A stretch of DNA of 64,000 nt from Blastocladiella emersonii ATCC 22665. Its lineage: Eukaryota > Blastocladiomycota > Blastocladiomycetes > Blastocladiales > Blastocladiaceae. The stretch is from assembly GCA_025594325.1 (NCBI GenBank), contig JANHCV010000003.1, positions 558,001 to 622,000 of the forward strand, read 5' to 3'. A program made the translations under genes and the position numbers. Shown in pieces: positions 1-10,476 of this stretch; the first letter of the stretch is position 1, and each line of letters opens with the position of its first letter. The notes below the pieces were generated by a model. That model was not told the DNA's origin and did no database searches. It worked only from the letters and a program-made list of their open reading frames with translations.

Positions 1-227
1 GTGGCGCTCTCAGGCGTGCCGAGCGGCCGCGGCGGCGGGGCGCTGAGCCGGCGGAGCTCGGTTGCGGTCGAGTCGTCGTCGGCGCCGGGCGAGGTGGGCG
101 GGGACACGGGCAGCGGCATGGCGGCGGCGGCCGACTGCGGGGAGGCCTTGTCGTCGTCGTCGGCGGCGGCGTCACCTTGCGCCGACGTCGTCAGTGCTGG
201 TGGCGGGAGCGGGTCGAGCTCGGTCAT
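1..227 (-). CDS. 5' end of unknown Ala/Pro/Asp-rich protein, cut by window edge
   Basis: An open frame on the minus strand starts with ATG at 227 and runs off the left edge, giving about 75 residues without a stop. The start reads MTELDPLPPPALTT and is followed by an acidic DDDD run and Ser/Pro-rich, probably disordered sequence. No domain is visible in this part. The choice of frame rests on codon use (strong G/C third positions) and on a typical N-terminal composition for this genome. I do not recognise the gene; the informative part lies outside the window. Confidence 0.5.
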   Translation of the reverse strand, partial: MTELDPLPPPALTTSAQGDAAADDDDKASPQSAAAAMPLPVSPPTSPGADDDSTATELRRLSAPPPRPLGTPESA

Positions 228-2040
228 GACGACAGCCGATGGCGAAAGGATTGATGGGGAAGGGATGACAGGGCGCGAAGATCCGTCCGTCCGCGAGCGA
301 GCTCACGAACGTGATCGAGCCGTGATGGGGGGCGAGGTTCAGGAGACGTGGTCCGCGCACAGGGCGATCCTGCGCAGGGATGGAGCGAGGACGCGGGAGA
401 CGAGTTCGAGCGGGAGCGAGGGGAGGAGGTCGCCGCGGGAGGGAGGGGAGGGGAGGGATGGGAGGGAGGGGAGCGCGGGACGGAGAGGATCTGGTGCGCT
501 GCGAGACCGGGGCCTGGCACAGCCACACTGATGTACGAGCAAACAAAGGATTGCGAAGATGCAACAGTGCGTGCAAGTCGCCCTGCGTGGATGAACGGGC
601 TGACCGAGCCCTTGGACCGGAGCGCGCGCGCACGGGTTGGAACGACGGAGGCCGTAGTCGGGGAGCGGTCCTGCAGGCGCGGTGCGGGTCGCCGCGATGG
701 GAGCGAGTGCTGGATCGGGGCACGGAGCGAGAGCAGGAGCGAGAGTGGGAGAGAGAGCGTCGACCACGGCGGGAGGCGATGTCAGCGACCACGGTCGGGG
801 GCGGCGCAGGTAGCTGCCACACTGACGGGCGGCCGAACAACAGGATCCCGCGGCTCGGATGAAGGCGAGGGATATCGACGACGATCACGCGGGGGCGTGC
901 GGGGGAGAGAGAGCGCGGGAGTCGTCGTGGGCGGCGATGGCGACGTCGGCAACGTTCGGGAAGGTCGGTGGCGACCTGACGATGTTACAGGTGCGGCAGA
1001 CAACGGTCAGTCTCGAAACGTGCGGGGAGAGCAAGATGTTGGGGCCCGCACGCGCGCATGCAGGAGAGAGGGAGAAGATAGCTGTTATCCGCGACCCTAG
1101 GCGAGTGTGGGGGAGGCGAGCCGATCACGTCGCCGTCCGCGACGACGGTTGGTCGATGCCTACGGCTAAGCTCGAGGCACCAAGCCTCGGTCCTGACCGC
1201 AGCCAGCCAGCCGCGGAGACAACGGCGACGGCGACGAGGTCGACACCGAGGACGAGGCGCTGCGCCGCACGCTGACGACTCGGTGGCCATGGTCGGCCAA
1301 TGACGTCTGCAGCAAAGCCTCGCGGCCTTCGATCCCGGCGAGAACGGTCGAATCTGATGGCCGCGGTCGTCGTCGACATCACCGCGCCCATCGCGGCGTG
1401 GGGCAGCAGCGCACCGAGCACGCGATGGGACGAAACCGCGAGAGCAAACCGTCGTGCCTGCTGCGCTGGGGCCAGCATGCGAGCTGGCTGCAGGGTGGCG
1501 CAGCGGCGCGGCGGCGTGAAAGCGTGCTCCTCCGAGCAAGCAGGGACCGCGCGGGCGGGGAACGGGGTCGCTGAAAGTCTGTGCGTACCGGTTATACTCG
1601 TGTTGGGGCGCTAGCGCAGGCCTCTATGAATCTAGCCAGTGCATCGGGCGACGTGCTGTTGCTGCTGGAGAGTGAGGGCCGCGCCGGGGTCGACGACGTA
1701 GTCCAGCTCGCGCGCGAAGTACAATGACGCTCAGCAACGGACGGAAGAGGAGAACAAGTCGTGTGGCTCAGCACGTTCCGTCGCGGGCTTGACCAAGCGA
1801 CTGCGCCGGCCGCTGATTCGTGGCGCGCGCGAGGAACAACGCCACGCGCACGTGCTGCGAGACAAAACGTGACCGGTGCGAGACACGCGTTGCGACGCGT
1901 TTTTTTGGGTCGCGAAGTGAGCAAACGTGCAATGTATGGATATTCGGATATGTGCGTGGATGTGGGTGCGTGGTGTGAACGAGAGCAAGGTGTGCAAGGT
2001 GGTGGGAATGGGTACAGGTTGGGCGGCGGCGACGCGGGGC
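228..2040. other. Long intergenic region, no convincing gene
   Basis: This 1.8-kb stretch lies between the start of the left-edge gene and the end of the 7TM gene, both on the minus strand. Open frames here have Arg/Ser-rich compositions typical of non-coding GC-rich DNA. It holds a purine-rich G-run tract at 437-473 and one copy of the motif GTGCGAGACACG at 1876-1887 followed by two ACGCGT hexamers. It probably contains the promoter and 5' leader of the left-edge gene. Confidence 0.5.
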
Positions 2041-3192
2041 TCAGCAGTCGCCGTCGTCGGCCGACGGGCGCCCGAGCTGGCTGTACCGGCCGAGCGCGCT
2101 CGCGGGTCGGCGCGGGAGCGACGCCGCGGTGCCCGCCTCGGCCGCGGGACATAGCAGCGGCGTGTCCGTGGCCGCCGACGCAACGGACGCGAGCGGAGGG
2201 GTGCGGTGCAGCTGACGCAGGGCGCGCTGGTACCCGGCCGCGTCCACGTCCGCGTGCAGGAACATGAGCTGGCGCTCCGTGACGGACCGCGGCGGGACGG
2301 CGGCGCTCGAGCCGGCCGCCACGCGCGAGCCGGGGCGCGAGTCGGACCCGGACTCGCCGAGCGTGCTCGGGACGCTGGGCGTGGTGGTGGACGCGAGCTC
2401 GGACTTGAATTGATAAATCCTCACAAGGACCATCGTCCAACCAGTCGCGTACAGCGCAGCGAAGGTGGTGATGCGGTACAGCACGAGGGTGAGGAAGGTC
2501 GACTGCGCGAGGAACGTGGTGGTGATGATGATGGCGAAGGCGATCCGGACGCGGTGCGCAACGACCGCCGACCGGCGTGCGCGCTTGCTGCGGCTCCCGC
2601 GGCCGCCGCCCGTGCTGCCCTCGCGGAACCGCGCAATGACGCTGGTCACGTACAGCTCGCTGAACAGCGCGTGCACCGCCGACCCGAAGTTGACGGTCGC
2701 GCGCGCGATCTGCTGTGCCTGGAACAGCGCCGGCGGGTCGCGCACGCCCGCGAGCAGGTTGAGCTCGGACAGGGTACCGGCGACGCGCACCGCGACCGAC
2801 GCGAGGACCAGGATCACGAGGAGCGCGGGCGCGACCCAGTTGGCGGCGATCGGCGAGTAGACCCGGATCGCGGCCGCGCGCCGGTAGCAGATGAACGTGG
2901 CGAAGACCATGGCGATGAACTGGCACCAGTTGGACGTGGTGCGGAGCGCAAAGGCGAGCGTCGGGTCGCCGGGCAGGTAGTAGTTGAGCTGCACGTTGAT
3001 CCCGATGGCGACGAGCTGGCACAGCGCCGCGACGTGCAGCGCGCCCTCGAGCCTGGTGCGTGGCCGCGGCGACGCGCACAGCGCGCTCACCATGCTCAGC
3101 AGCAGGGCGCCGCCGAACGCCGTGCCGGCTGTCACGGATGCGCTGATCGCGTACGGCGTCACGGGCGGGAACGGTCGCGACGTGGCGCTCAT
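2041..3192 (-). CDS. Seven-transmembrane membrane protein, unknown function
   Basis: An intron-free reading frame of 383 residues starting MSATSRPFPP. The frame is open further upstream, but this ATG directly precedes the first hydrophobic segment. Seven hydrophobic helices can be counted, at roughly residues 12-40, 50-75, 85-110, 118-143, 160-185, 212-235 and 240-262, followed by a Ser/Pro-rich cytoplasmic-type tail of about 120 residues. The 7TM layout plus long tail resembles fungal receptor-like proteins, but no diagnostic GPCR motif is seen, so receptor function is only a guess. It is a different protein from the 7TM gene at 20.4-21.9 kb. Confidence 0.75.
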   Translation of the reverse strand: MSATSRPFPPVTPYAISASVTAGTAFGGALLLSMVSALCASPRPRTRLEGALHVAALCQLVAIGINVQLNYYLPGDPTLAFALRTTSNWCQFIAMVFATFICYRRAAAIRVYSPIAANWVAPALLVILVLASVAVRVAGTLSELNLLAGVRDPPALFQAQQIARATVNFGSAVHALFSELYVTSVIARFREGSTGGGRGSRSKRARRSAVVAHRVRIAFAIIITTTFLAQSTFLTLVLYRITTFAALYATGWTMVLVRIYQFKSELASTTTPSVPSTLGESGSDSRPGSRVAAGSSAAVPPRSVTERQLMFLHADVDAAGYQRALRQLHRTPPLASVASAATDTPLLCPAAEAGTAASLPRRPASALGRYSQLGRPSADDGDC

Positions 3193-3566
3193 GGGACGAG
3201 CAGCGTGACGTGACGAGGAGCGAGAGGTGCGTGGTTTGCGGCAAGCGTTGCAGGGGTGTGCGATGCGGCGCGATGCAGCGAGGGGAACGGGGAAGCGATT
3301 CGATGGTGGTGGTGGGAGGGAGGGCCGAGCGCACCGAATTCGCGGCAGTTCCCGATTCGGCCGCAGCGCTCGTTCTTCTCGACGCGAACCACACGCGCCG
3401 AGAAGCTCCCCCTGCCCTTTCGCCCTCGATTCGCACCTCGCGAGAGAACACACGGGAGGGAGAAGATGTACGCTGTGATTCGCAACGGAGCGGAGGGTGC
3501 CAACGAAAAAGAGGGGTGATAGGAGGGTCAAAATAACTTACAAAACTCGGCGCGTCTCGCCTTGTC
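3193..3566. other. Spacer between 7TM gene and CENP-A
   Basis: This 374-bp region is the upstream region of the 7TM gene and the 3' flank of the CENP-A gene. I see no gene or clear element in it. Confidence 0.4.
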
Positions 3567-4329
3567 CTACTCGAAGACGCGGTCGCCGCGGATCCGGCGA
3601 GCCAGGTGCAGGTCCTTGGTCATGAGCGTGACGCGCTTGGCGTGGATGGCGCACAGGTTGCTACGGTGGTGGGGGGTGAGGGCGGCGGGTCAGTGAGCAA
3701 GTCATCGCCGAGTCAGGCACAGGTGAGCGATGGCGTACGCGTCCTCCATGAGATGAACGATGTAGCTCTCGGCAGCCTCCTACACGGGGGCAGACATCGG
3801 GAGTCAGTGGTCCGGGGCCGGGTCGATGGTGCCGCAGTGAGCGAGCGAGCGAGGAGCGAACCTGGAGGGCACCAAGCGCAGACGCTTGCCAGCGGAACTG
3901 CTGGGTCGGCATCAAGTCGTCTGTGATCTCGCGGACGAGGCGCGAGAACGGGAGCCTGCGGAGGAGCAGGTCCGTCGTCTTCTGGTACTTGCGGATCTCG
4001 CGCAGTGCCACCGTGCCGGGGCGATACCGGCGCTTGTGCTTCTCGGTCGTCTCGGCGGACGCTGGAGCTAACCGAGCGGTACGGCGGAGCGCGCCAGCGA
4101 TAATGAGTCACGATGGACGGTGTGCGGATCGAGCGTCTCGACGCGATCTCAGGCAACCGCCCACTGAACCGATAGATGGATGGAAGCGCGTCGCCGACGT
4201 ACGAGTCTTCACGGGCGCCTTGCGAACCGCGGCGCCCGCCGCCGGAGCCGTCTTCGCGGCAAGCGACTTTTTGGCGGCACTCTTGCCGGTCGACGAGCCG
4301 GCGAAGTTGCTCTTCTTGGTCCGCGCCAT
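3567..4329 (-). CDS. CSE4: Centromeric histone H3 variant CENP-A (Cse4)
   Basis: Four exons (4329-4203, 4067-3862, 3779-3739, 3660-3567) give 155 residues. CENP-A replaces H3 in centromeric nucleosomes and sets kinetochore position. The N-tail starts MARTKKS and is short and Lys/Ala-rich. The histone fold runs from about residue 60. Three features separate it from canonical H3: [11 protein letters not shown] in place of the H3 RFQSSAIGALQ, a loop 1 one residue longer (MPTQQFRW), and a divergent end [12 protein letters not shown]. The segment [13 protein letters not shown] fits only if intron 3 uses the donor GTACGC at 3738; the next GT gives a six-residue insertion. Two acceptors six bases apart at intron 1 (TTAG or CCAG) are both in frame. 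The gene is divergent from PCF11. Confidence 0.9.
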
Positions 4330-4775
4330 AGTGATGATGGTGGTGGAGGGCGCAAAGGAGTCGCACGTGGATGCAAGCGGCAAGAGGCGTTGCGGTCAAG
4401 CGGTGCGCGTCGAGTCGAATCGAGGACCAAGAAGACGTTGCGCCAGGTTTCGGCGGTCAAGTTACATTTAGCGCGTTAAGGCGTCTGGTCGTTCGCTTTG
4501 TTGGTTCTCGAGAGAAGAAGATAGCGAACGCGGCGGTGAGGCGAAGAGGAGCGTGGCGCGCGGCTCAGCTGATGCCACGCGAGCTGACTCGCCCGCTTTC
4601 GCTCCACCGTCTCCCGCCGCGCCGTATAAAGAGCGCGCGCCCGCCCGTCGCCCGCCGACGCTCCCGCAACGCTCATTAAGCAACGTAATACCACCACTGC
4701 GGCCGCCGTCTACTGGCCCCGCGTCACCAAGCCCCGCTACCACCACCGCACCGCCCGCTCCACAACACCACCACC
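4330..4775. promoter_or_regulatory. Shared promoter region of CENP-A and PCF11
   Basis: This 446-bp divergent intergenic region separates the two start codons. A TATAAA lies at 4624-4629, about 150 bp before the PCF11 ATG. The last 80 bp before PCF11 are C/A-rich, typical of a fungal 5' leader. No other element is clear. Confidence 0.5.
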
Positions 4776-7644
4776 ATGAACGCGGCCCAACTCGACGTCG
4801 TGCGGCAGGACTACCTCGCGTCGCTCGCCGAGCTCAAGGACACGTCGCGCCCGGCCATCATGACCCTCACGTCGCTCGCCGCCGAGACGGCCGTGGCCGC
4901 GCCCGCCGTCGTCGCCGCCATTGTCGAGCGCAGCTTCTCCGTACGGCTTCCCTCGACGCCTGCCCCCTGAGCTCGACTCCGTGGGCGGGGCTCAGCGGGG
5001 CGCACTACCGTCTGGTGAGTGTGCACTAATGATCGCCCGAACGTTCTCTTGTATACCCCTTCTCCCTGCTACTATCGGCTATGCCATGCTGCTCATGCAC
5101 CGACTCGACCGACTACTGTTCCTCAACTGCCTCATGCTCATGCTCACGGCGCTCGCCGACGCACTACTACCACTACCGCTCGCCCGCATGGCCTCGTGGC
5201 GCGGCGCGACTCGACCGACCGACCGACTGCTTTGGAATGGACCTGTCGCTGCTGCTGCACATCACCACCACACTTGCCCTACCCCCCTCCCATCGAACAA
5301 TAAAAAACCTGCTCTCGACGACACGGTCGCGCGCCTGCGCTCGCTCGCCCGCCCGCTCGGTTCGGCTCCTGCATCATCATCGTCGCCACGTCATCCTGTC
5401 AACTCTGCACCATCCGCGCGGGGCGGCTGATCGGTCCTGGCGTGTCGCTGATGCTGCTGTCCGTGATTTTGTGTCTGTCGATGATCGCGACGTGTATCTG
5501 TCCTCGAATACTCGTTGTTCATTCATCGTTCCTCTCCCCGCTCGTGGTCGCTCGCCTCTGCTGCTCTCCTCGTCTACCAACGACTCGACTCGCTCGCCCG
5601 GCTTCTCGACCCTCAGGCCGCGCCGCCCACCAAGCTGCCCGTCATGTACCTGATTGACTCGATTCTGAAGAATGTCGGCGGCCCGTACCCCGACCTGTTT
5701 GCCAAGGTGATTCTCGGGGTGTACCAGGACGCCTTCCTCGCGTCCGACGACCGCGCCCGTCAGGCCTTCTTGAAAGTGCTGCACACCTGGCGGAACCCGC
5801 CGCCTCCGCCTCCACCGACCTCGGCCGCCGCCGCTCCCGCCCGCCCGCGCGGCCCACTCTTCCCGCCCGCCGTCCTCGACCAGATCGACGCCTTCGTGCG
5901 CTCGGTCCCACGGGTACGTCGTGCTCCCGCCGTCGACCGTCGCGTCGGCCAACCCGAGGACTCACGCAAAAAACTGCAGCCCGTGGCACCGACCACCGCG
6001 ACCACGGCCACGGCCATGACCTCTGCGTCGTCCGCGGCCGCGGCCATGGCCGCCGCTGCTGCCGCCTCGGCTGCCTCCGCCGTGAACCCCGCCGACCCGG
6101 GCCTCGTCGACCTCAACACGCTCATCGAGGCGCGCACCGTGCAGGCGCACCAGAACCCGCTCGACGTCGACAACATCCAGAAGCTCGACGCCCTCATGCA
6201 GGTACGCTTCCCCCGCCCTTCACCCCGCCCAACTTGCGCTCACCTCCCCACCCGCACCATGTAGCTCCGCTCCCTGATCCTCGCCGGCCACGTCCCGCCG
6301 CAGCAAATGGACGCGGTACGGCAGTCGATTGCGGTGCTCGCGCACGAGTTCTTTGCCGCGCTCGCGCAGCAGCAGCAGCAGCAGCAGCTCCTCGGCGCGC
6401 TCGCCGCGGGGCTCCCGCTGCCCGCCGCCGCCGCCGCAGGCCTCGGCGGCTACGCTATGCCCGCGGTCCCGCTCGTCGTTCCGCCACTCGTCGTCCCGCT
6501 CCCCGGCACGGCGGGCGTGGGCGCAGTCGCGCCGCGCGCAGCGTCACCGCCCGTGGTGCCCGCGGTGCCGCGGATCGAGATCAGTTTGACGCGGTACGGT
6601 CTCATCTCGTCGTCGAGGGTAGCTCACTCGGACTAACGCCCTGGCTGCGATGTCTGTAGCCTCGAGCCCGACGCGGTCAAGTACGTGTACCCGGCCGACT
6701 CGAAGAAGTGCACGCAGTGCGGGCTGCGGTTCCTGCGCAACGGGCCGCGCCGCATGGACGACCACATGGACTGGCACTTCCGCATGAACCGCAAGGCCCG
6801 CGACAACACGCTGTCGATCCGGTCGCGCCTGTGGCTCCCGGCGTCGCGCGAGGCACGGTTCTCGTGGCGTTACCGTCGTGTAGCGCGCGTTGCTGACTCT
6901 GTCCTGCCGCGTCGTGTGTGTAGAACTGGCTCAACAACGAGCGCCAGGAAGCCTCGGCCGGCCCGTCCTTCTTCGACCAGGTCAACGACGCCGCCGCTGC
7001 TGCCTCCGCCGCCTCCGCCGCGTCGACCGACGGCCCCACCAGCTCGGCGCTCGGCAACACCAGCAGCTCGTCGACGTCGACGACGGCCGGCGCGGCCGCG
7101 GGACTTGACCACCTGCACCTGCACCTGCACCTTCACCACCTCGACCGCGGGTCCGCGTCCGACAGCGACGACGGCACGAGCCTCGGCGGCGACGACGCCT
7201 CGGGCGCGCGGATCCTCGCGCCCGCATCGGCCGCGGCGCGCCACGCGCTCGCGTGCGCCGTGTGCCTCGAGAAGATCGACTCCGGGTACGACGCGGACGC
7301 CGACGAGTGGATCGTCAAGGACGCGGTCGCGGAGCCGGTCGCGGCGGGGTCGCACGAGGCGAGTGATGGCAGCGGGGGCAGCTGTGTGTACTACCACCGC
7401 CGGTGCTGGCGGTCGCGCGCCAAGCGGGTACGTTTTCGGCTTGTGGGTGGCGAGTGGTTGGACGTGAGAGCTAACAACGTGTTGGATAGTCGCGCAAGCG
7501 GACAGCGAGTCCCATCGACGACGCGAGCGAGATGGCGAGCGACCTTGGGTCGAGCCTGGTACGCTTCGCTCTTCGCTTGGTCCCCAAGTCTCCATCACTG
7601 ACCCATCGCCTCGAACGTAGTCGGCCAAGCGGCAGCGCGTCTGA
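4776..7644 (+). CDS. PCF11: PCF11, mRNA cleavage and polyadenylation factor IA subunit
   Basis: Eight exons (4776-4940, 5617-5913, 5980-6201, 6265-6593, 6660-6879, 6924-7427, 7490-7558, 7621-7644) give about 609 residues. Pcf11 binds the RNA polymerase II C-terminal domain and couples 3'-end cleavage to termination. The CTD-interacting domain is at residues 5-130 (KLPVMYLIDSILKNVGG). A poly-Gln run is near residue 265. Two zinc-binding elements follow: CTQCGLRF with DDHMDWHFRMN, and CAVCLEKIDSGYD with YYHRRCWR, both typical of the Pcf11 C-terminal half. The end SAKRQRV looks like a nuclear localisation signal. Intron 1 (676 nt) is exceptionally long; the CID reads through it without missing residues. 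Intron 2 (5914-5979) is 66 nt and could be retained in frame. The fifth exon end (6879) is the least certain. Confidence 0.85.
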
Positions 7645-7705
7645 CGAGCCTTCTTCTGCTTCCCATTGATACAAATATATATGATACACGTCCTCAACCT
7701 CAACC

Positions 7706-8264
7706 TCACTTGCGCGACAGCATCCCAATCACGAGCCCCGCGGCGGCAATCGCGCCGCCGACAATCGCCATCCCCACGAGCCCGTCCTTCTGGACCTGCG
7801 CGTCGATCGCGTCCAGCAGACCGCGCGCCTGCGGGTCCTCGGGGTGGTCGCGCAGCACCTGCTGGGCGTAGTTGCGCGCGTCCGCGAACCGCGCCAGCTT
7901 GAAGTACCCCTGCGCCACGTAGTACCGCGACTCACGACGCAGGGACGGGTTGTGCGGGATGATCTCTACAGACGCGGATGGCGGGGTTAGGGCGGGGAAG
8001 GGAGGGGGAGGGCAAGGGGAGGAGCGTACGCTGGAACAGGGCGATGCCGAGCTCAATCTCGTGGTACACGTTCGAGTGCACCAGGCCCCACGCGTAGTTA
8101 AAGGTCGTCGAGGCTACACAGATGCCATGTCAGCGAAGTCGCAGATATCCAGCGGCGTCGCGTGCCGTACTCGACGGGTTGGGCTGCTCGGCCTCGTACT
8201 GCTTGCGCAGCGTCGCGAGCTCCTTCTTGTCGATGGTGATTTCGCCCTCGAGCGGCGTCGTCAT
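7706..8264 (-). CDS. FIS1: Fis1, mitochondrial and peroxisomal fission adaptor
   Basis: Three exons (8264-8171, 8113-8030, 7965-7706) give 145 residues, the normal Fis1 length. Fis1 is a tail-anchored outer-membrane protein that recruits the dynamin-related fission machinery. The TPR-like helical bundle is visible: TTFNYAWGLVHS in the first repeat and RRESRYYVAQGYFKLARFAD in the second. The C-terminus has one membrane segment (about residues 122-141) ending in SRK, as in tail-anchored proteins. Both introns keep the frame and use GTACG donors. The gene converges on PCF11 with a 61-bp gap. Confidence 0.9.
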
Positions 8265-8585
8265 TGCGGTTACTTTGAGGGTGTTCGTTTGTTACGTGGC
8301 GCTGTGGCAGCGGTGGGTGCGGGAGCGAGAGCCGAGAGCGGGCAGGCAGCGGGCCTTGAAGGGGCAGCGGAGCGGCCGAGTGACGTGGTTGGTGCTGGCC
8401 TCGGCGGCGGCGGCGCTTCACGGACGCGTGGCTCATCTCGAAAAGGAAGCGTGCTCGACGAGAGGAGGAAAGAAAATATACTAGTGCGAGGATGACATGG
8501 AGGCGGGCGTGCAGCGACGGGAAGGAAGCGGAAGAGGTGCAAGTGGAATATACAGGCGATGATGAGAGCGGCGGCGGACCAGCGC
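8265..8585. other. Upstream region of FIS1
   Basis: This 321-bp region separates the FIS1 start from the end of the GPI protein gene. I see no gene or clear motif. Confidence 0.4.
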
Positions 8586-9609
8586 TTAGGCGAGCATGGC
8601 CACGGCCGCGACGACCACGGCGGCGGCAGCGGTCGTCCATGCGCCGTTCGCGAGCTGGGCGGGCGCGGCCGAGGGCGGGGCGAGCGGGAGCTGGACCTTG
8701 AGGTCGTTGGGCGTGTAGACGTAGAAGATGCCCGAGACGAGCGGCATGAGGCGGCCCTCCGTGGCGGTGGGGTCGACGGCCTCCGTGTCCATGAGGCGCA
8801 GCACGTAGTCGCGGCGGTCCTCGAAGTTGTTGGACGGGATGGTCCAGTTGAAGTTGGTCGCGGACCCGGGCAGCGTGGTGATGTTGGTGTAGGTCGTACT
8901 CGACTTGGTGCCCCACTGCAGCACCATGTTCTTGGGCTTGATGGACACGCCGTCCAGCGACCACGTCGCGTTCAATGGGTACCTTTCGCTGCCGCGCGCG
9001 ACGACCGGGATCTCTACAGGCGGGGTGCGGGCGTGAGTTGATGGTGCGCGCCGCGAGGGCGTGCGGAGCGAGCAAAAACGTACGCCACCACGGGTACTGG
9101 ACCTGCTGCGGGGGCCAGATGAACTTGGGGCCTACATCGCGGACGACAGTTAGTCCAGTTGCGCGCGGCGTAGGAAGCGAGCGAGGCGGCAGCGTACGGG
9201 CAGACGTGGACACGGAGCCGTCAATGTTGCCGTCGGCGGGAATGTCGTTCGGGTTGGTCTGGCCGCCCGGGACGATGAGGCCGTCGTTGTTGTTGGTGTT
9301 CCCGTTGCCGTTGCCGTTGCCGTTCCCGTTGTTGTTGTTCGTGTTGCCGTTCCCGTTCCCGTTCCCATTGTTGGTGTTGCCGTTGTTCGCGTTGCCGGCG
9401 TTGCCGTTGTTGGCGTTTCCGTTACCAGCGTTCCCGTTGCCGGTGTTACCGGTGTTCCCCGTGTTACCGGTGTTGCCGGTGTTACCCGTGTTGCCCGTGT
9501 TCCCGCCGGTCCCACCGTTGCCGCCGTTGTTGGCCTGGGCGTCGGCCGTGCCGAGGAGGCCGAGGAGCACGGCGAGGAGGAGGGCGAGCTGCACAACCGT
9601 CACGCGCAT
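8586..9609 (-). CDS. Secreted, GPI-type surface protein with Asn/Gly repeats
   Basis: Three exons (9609-9198, 9131-9084, 9013-8586) give 295 residues. A signal peptide occupies residues 1-25 (hydrophobic LALLLAVLLGLLG, cleavage near TADAQA). Residues 26-110 are a low-complexity Asn/Gly/Thr tract. A conserved-looking domain follows, from PKFIWPPQQVQYPWW to about residue 265, with several N-glycosylation sequons (NATW, NITT, NWT) and the phrase DYVLRLMD. The C-terminus has a small-residue region and a hydrophobic tail typical of a GPI-anchor signal. The domain resembles the fungal DUF7137 type of cell-surface protein from memory; that assignment is tentative. Role is probably at the cell wall. 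Confidence 0.75.
9285..9530 (-). repeat. Asn/Gly-coding low-complexity tract
   Basis: About 245 bp of short near-repeats made from AAC, GGC and ACC codons. It encodes the NTGNTG and NGNGN runs in the surface protein. Such tracts expand and contract easily, so length differences between strains are expected. Confidence 0.8.
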
Positions 9610-10476
9610 CGTGGAGGTGGAGGTCGAGGAGGAGGAGGCGGCGTGGCTGCGAGGCGGCGAGGATGGAGAGTGGCTGAGTTGAGACTCGAGTACCCACTAC
9701 ACGCAGGAGCGGGCGCCGACGACGAGGACAAGGATTCCCGCGACAGGCAGCGCAAGATGGTGAGCTCGCGCGCGGTTGAGCGAGAGGATGGCGGGTCTCA
9801 CACACCAGTGGTTGCGCGCAGAGTTGGGCCGGGCCGTGAGCGTCGGGGATGGGTCGCTGCGACAGAGCAAGAATGCGCGGAATGCGTTGCAGCGAGTGGC
9901 GACGCGGGCTCGGCGTCTGCAAGAAAGCTACGTGGTGGTGGGGTGCGTTTTGCGAGGAGCGAGAGAGAAGGGGAGGCGTTGGCCGTTGCGGCAGGCGCAC
10001 CGGCGAGCGGTGGCAGCGAGAAGGCAGCCAAAATGAACGTGCATCACCTGACGCTGGCTGACGCGAACGCCGATCGCGCCGCCACCGCTGCCGCGGCCGA
10101 CCCAGTTCCCTTCTCCCGCCGCCCCTCGTCCTAAAGACGGTCTCCAGGAGCTCACGCTGGGCCCATCTCCCAAAAGGTAGTCTATGCAACGTCTCATGGA
10201 TCTCGATCAGCTGCGGGATCGCCTACACGCCGGCGACTGCGCGTCCCGCTCAGCTTGACGATCGGCCCCTCTGCTCCTCCCTCGTCAACGCAAACTCACG
10301 CTCTCTCGATCGTTCAACCGCGCCGACCCTCCGTCGATCCCTTCCTTCGAGTCGCATCCCTGAAGCGCGCCAACTCATCGTCATCCGTGACCAACACCAA
10401 CGTCAGCAACAACTCCGCCGTCCCGCGACCGCTCGCCACCAACAGCAAGAAGCCCTGTACACGCGCACCCACCACC
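9610..10476. promoter_or_regulatory. Divergent promoter region, GPI protein and NRD1-like gene
   Basis: This 867-bp region separates the surface-protein start (minus strand) and the NRD1-like start (plus strand). The last 220 bp are an open, Ser/Thr/Asn-coding frame continuous with NRD1 from an ATG at 10255; it reads like a 5' leader and is probably untranslated. No further element is clear. Confidence 0.4.

Noticed and set aside
3567-4329. Canonical histone H3 instead of CENP-A
   Set aside because: RWQ in place of RFQ, extended loop 1 and non-H3 C-terminus; canonical H3 is far more conserved.
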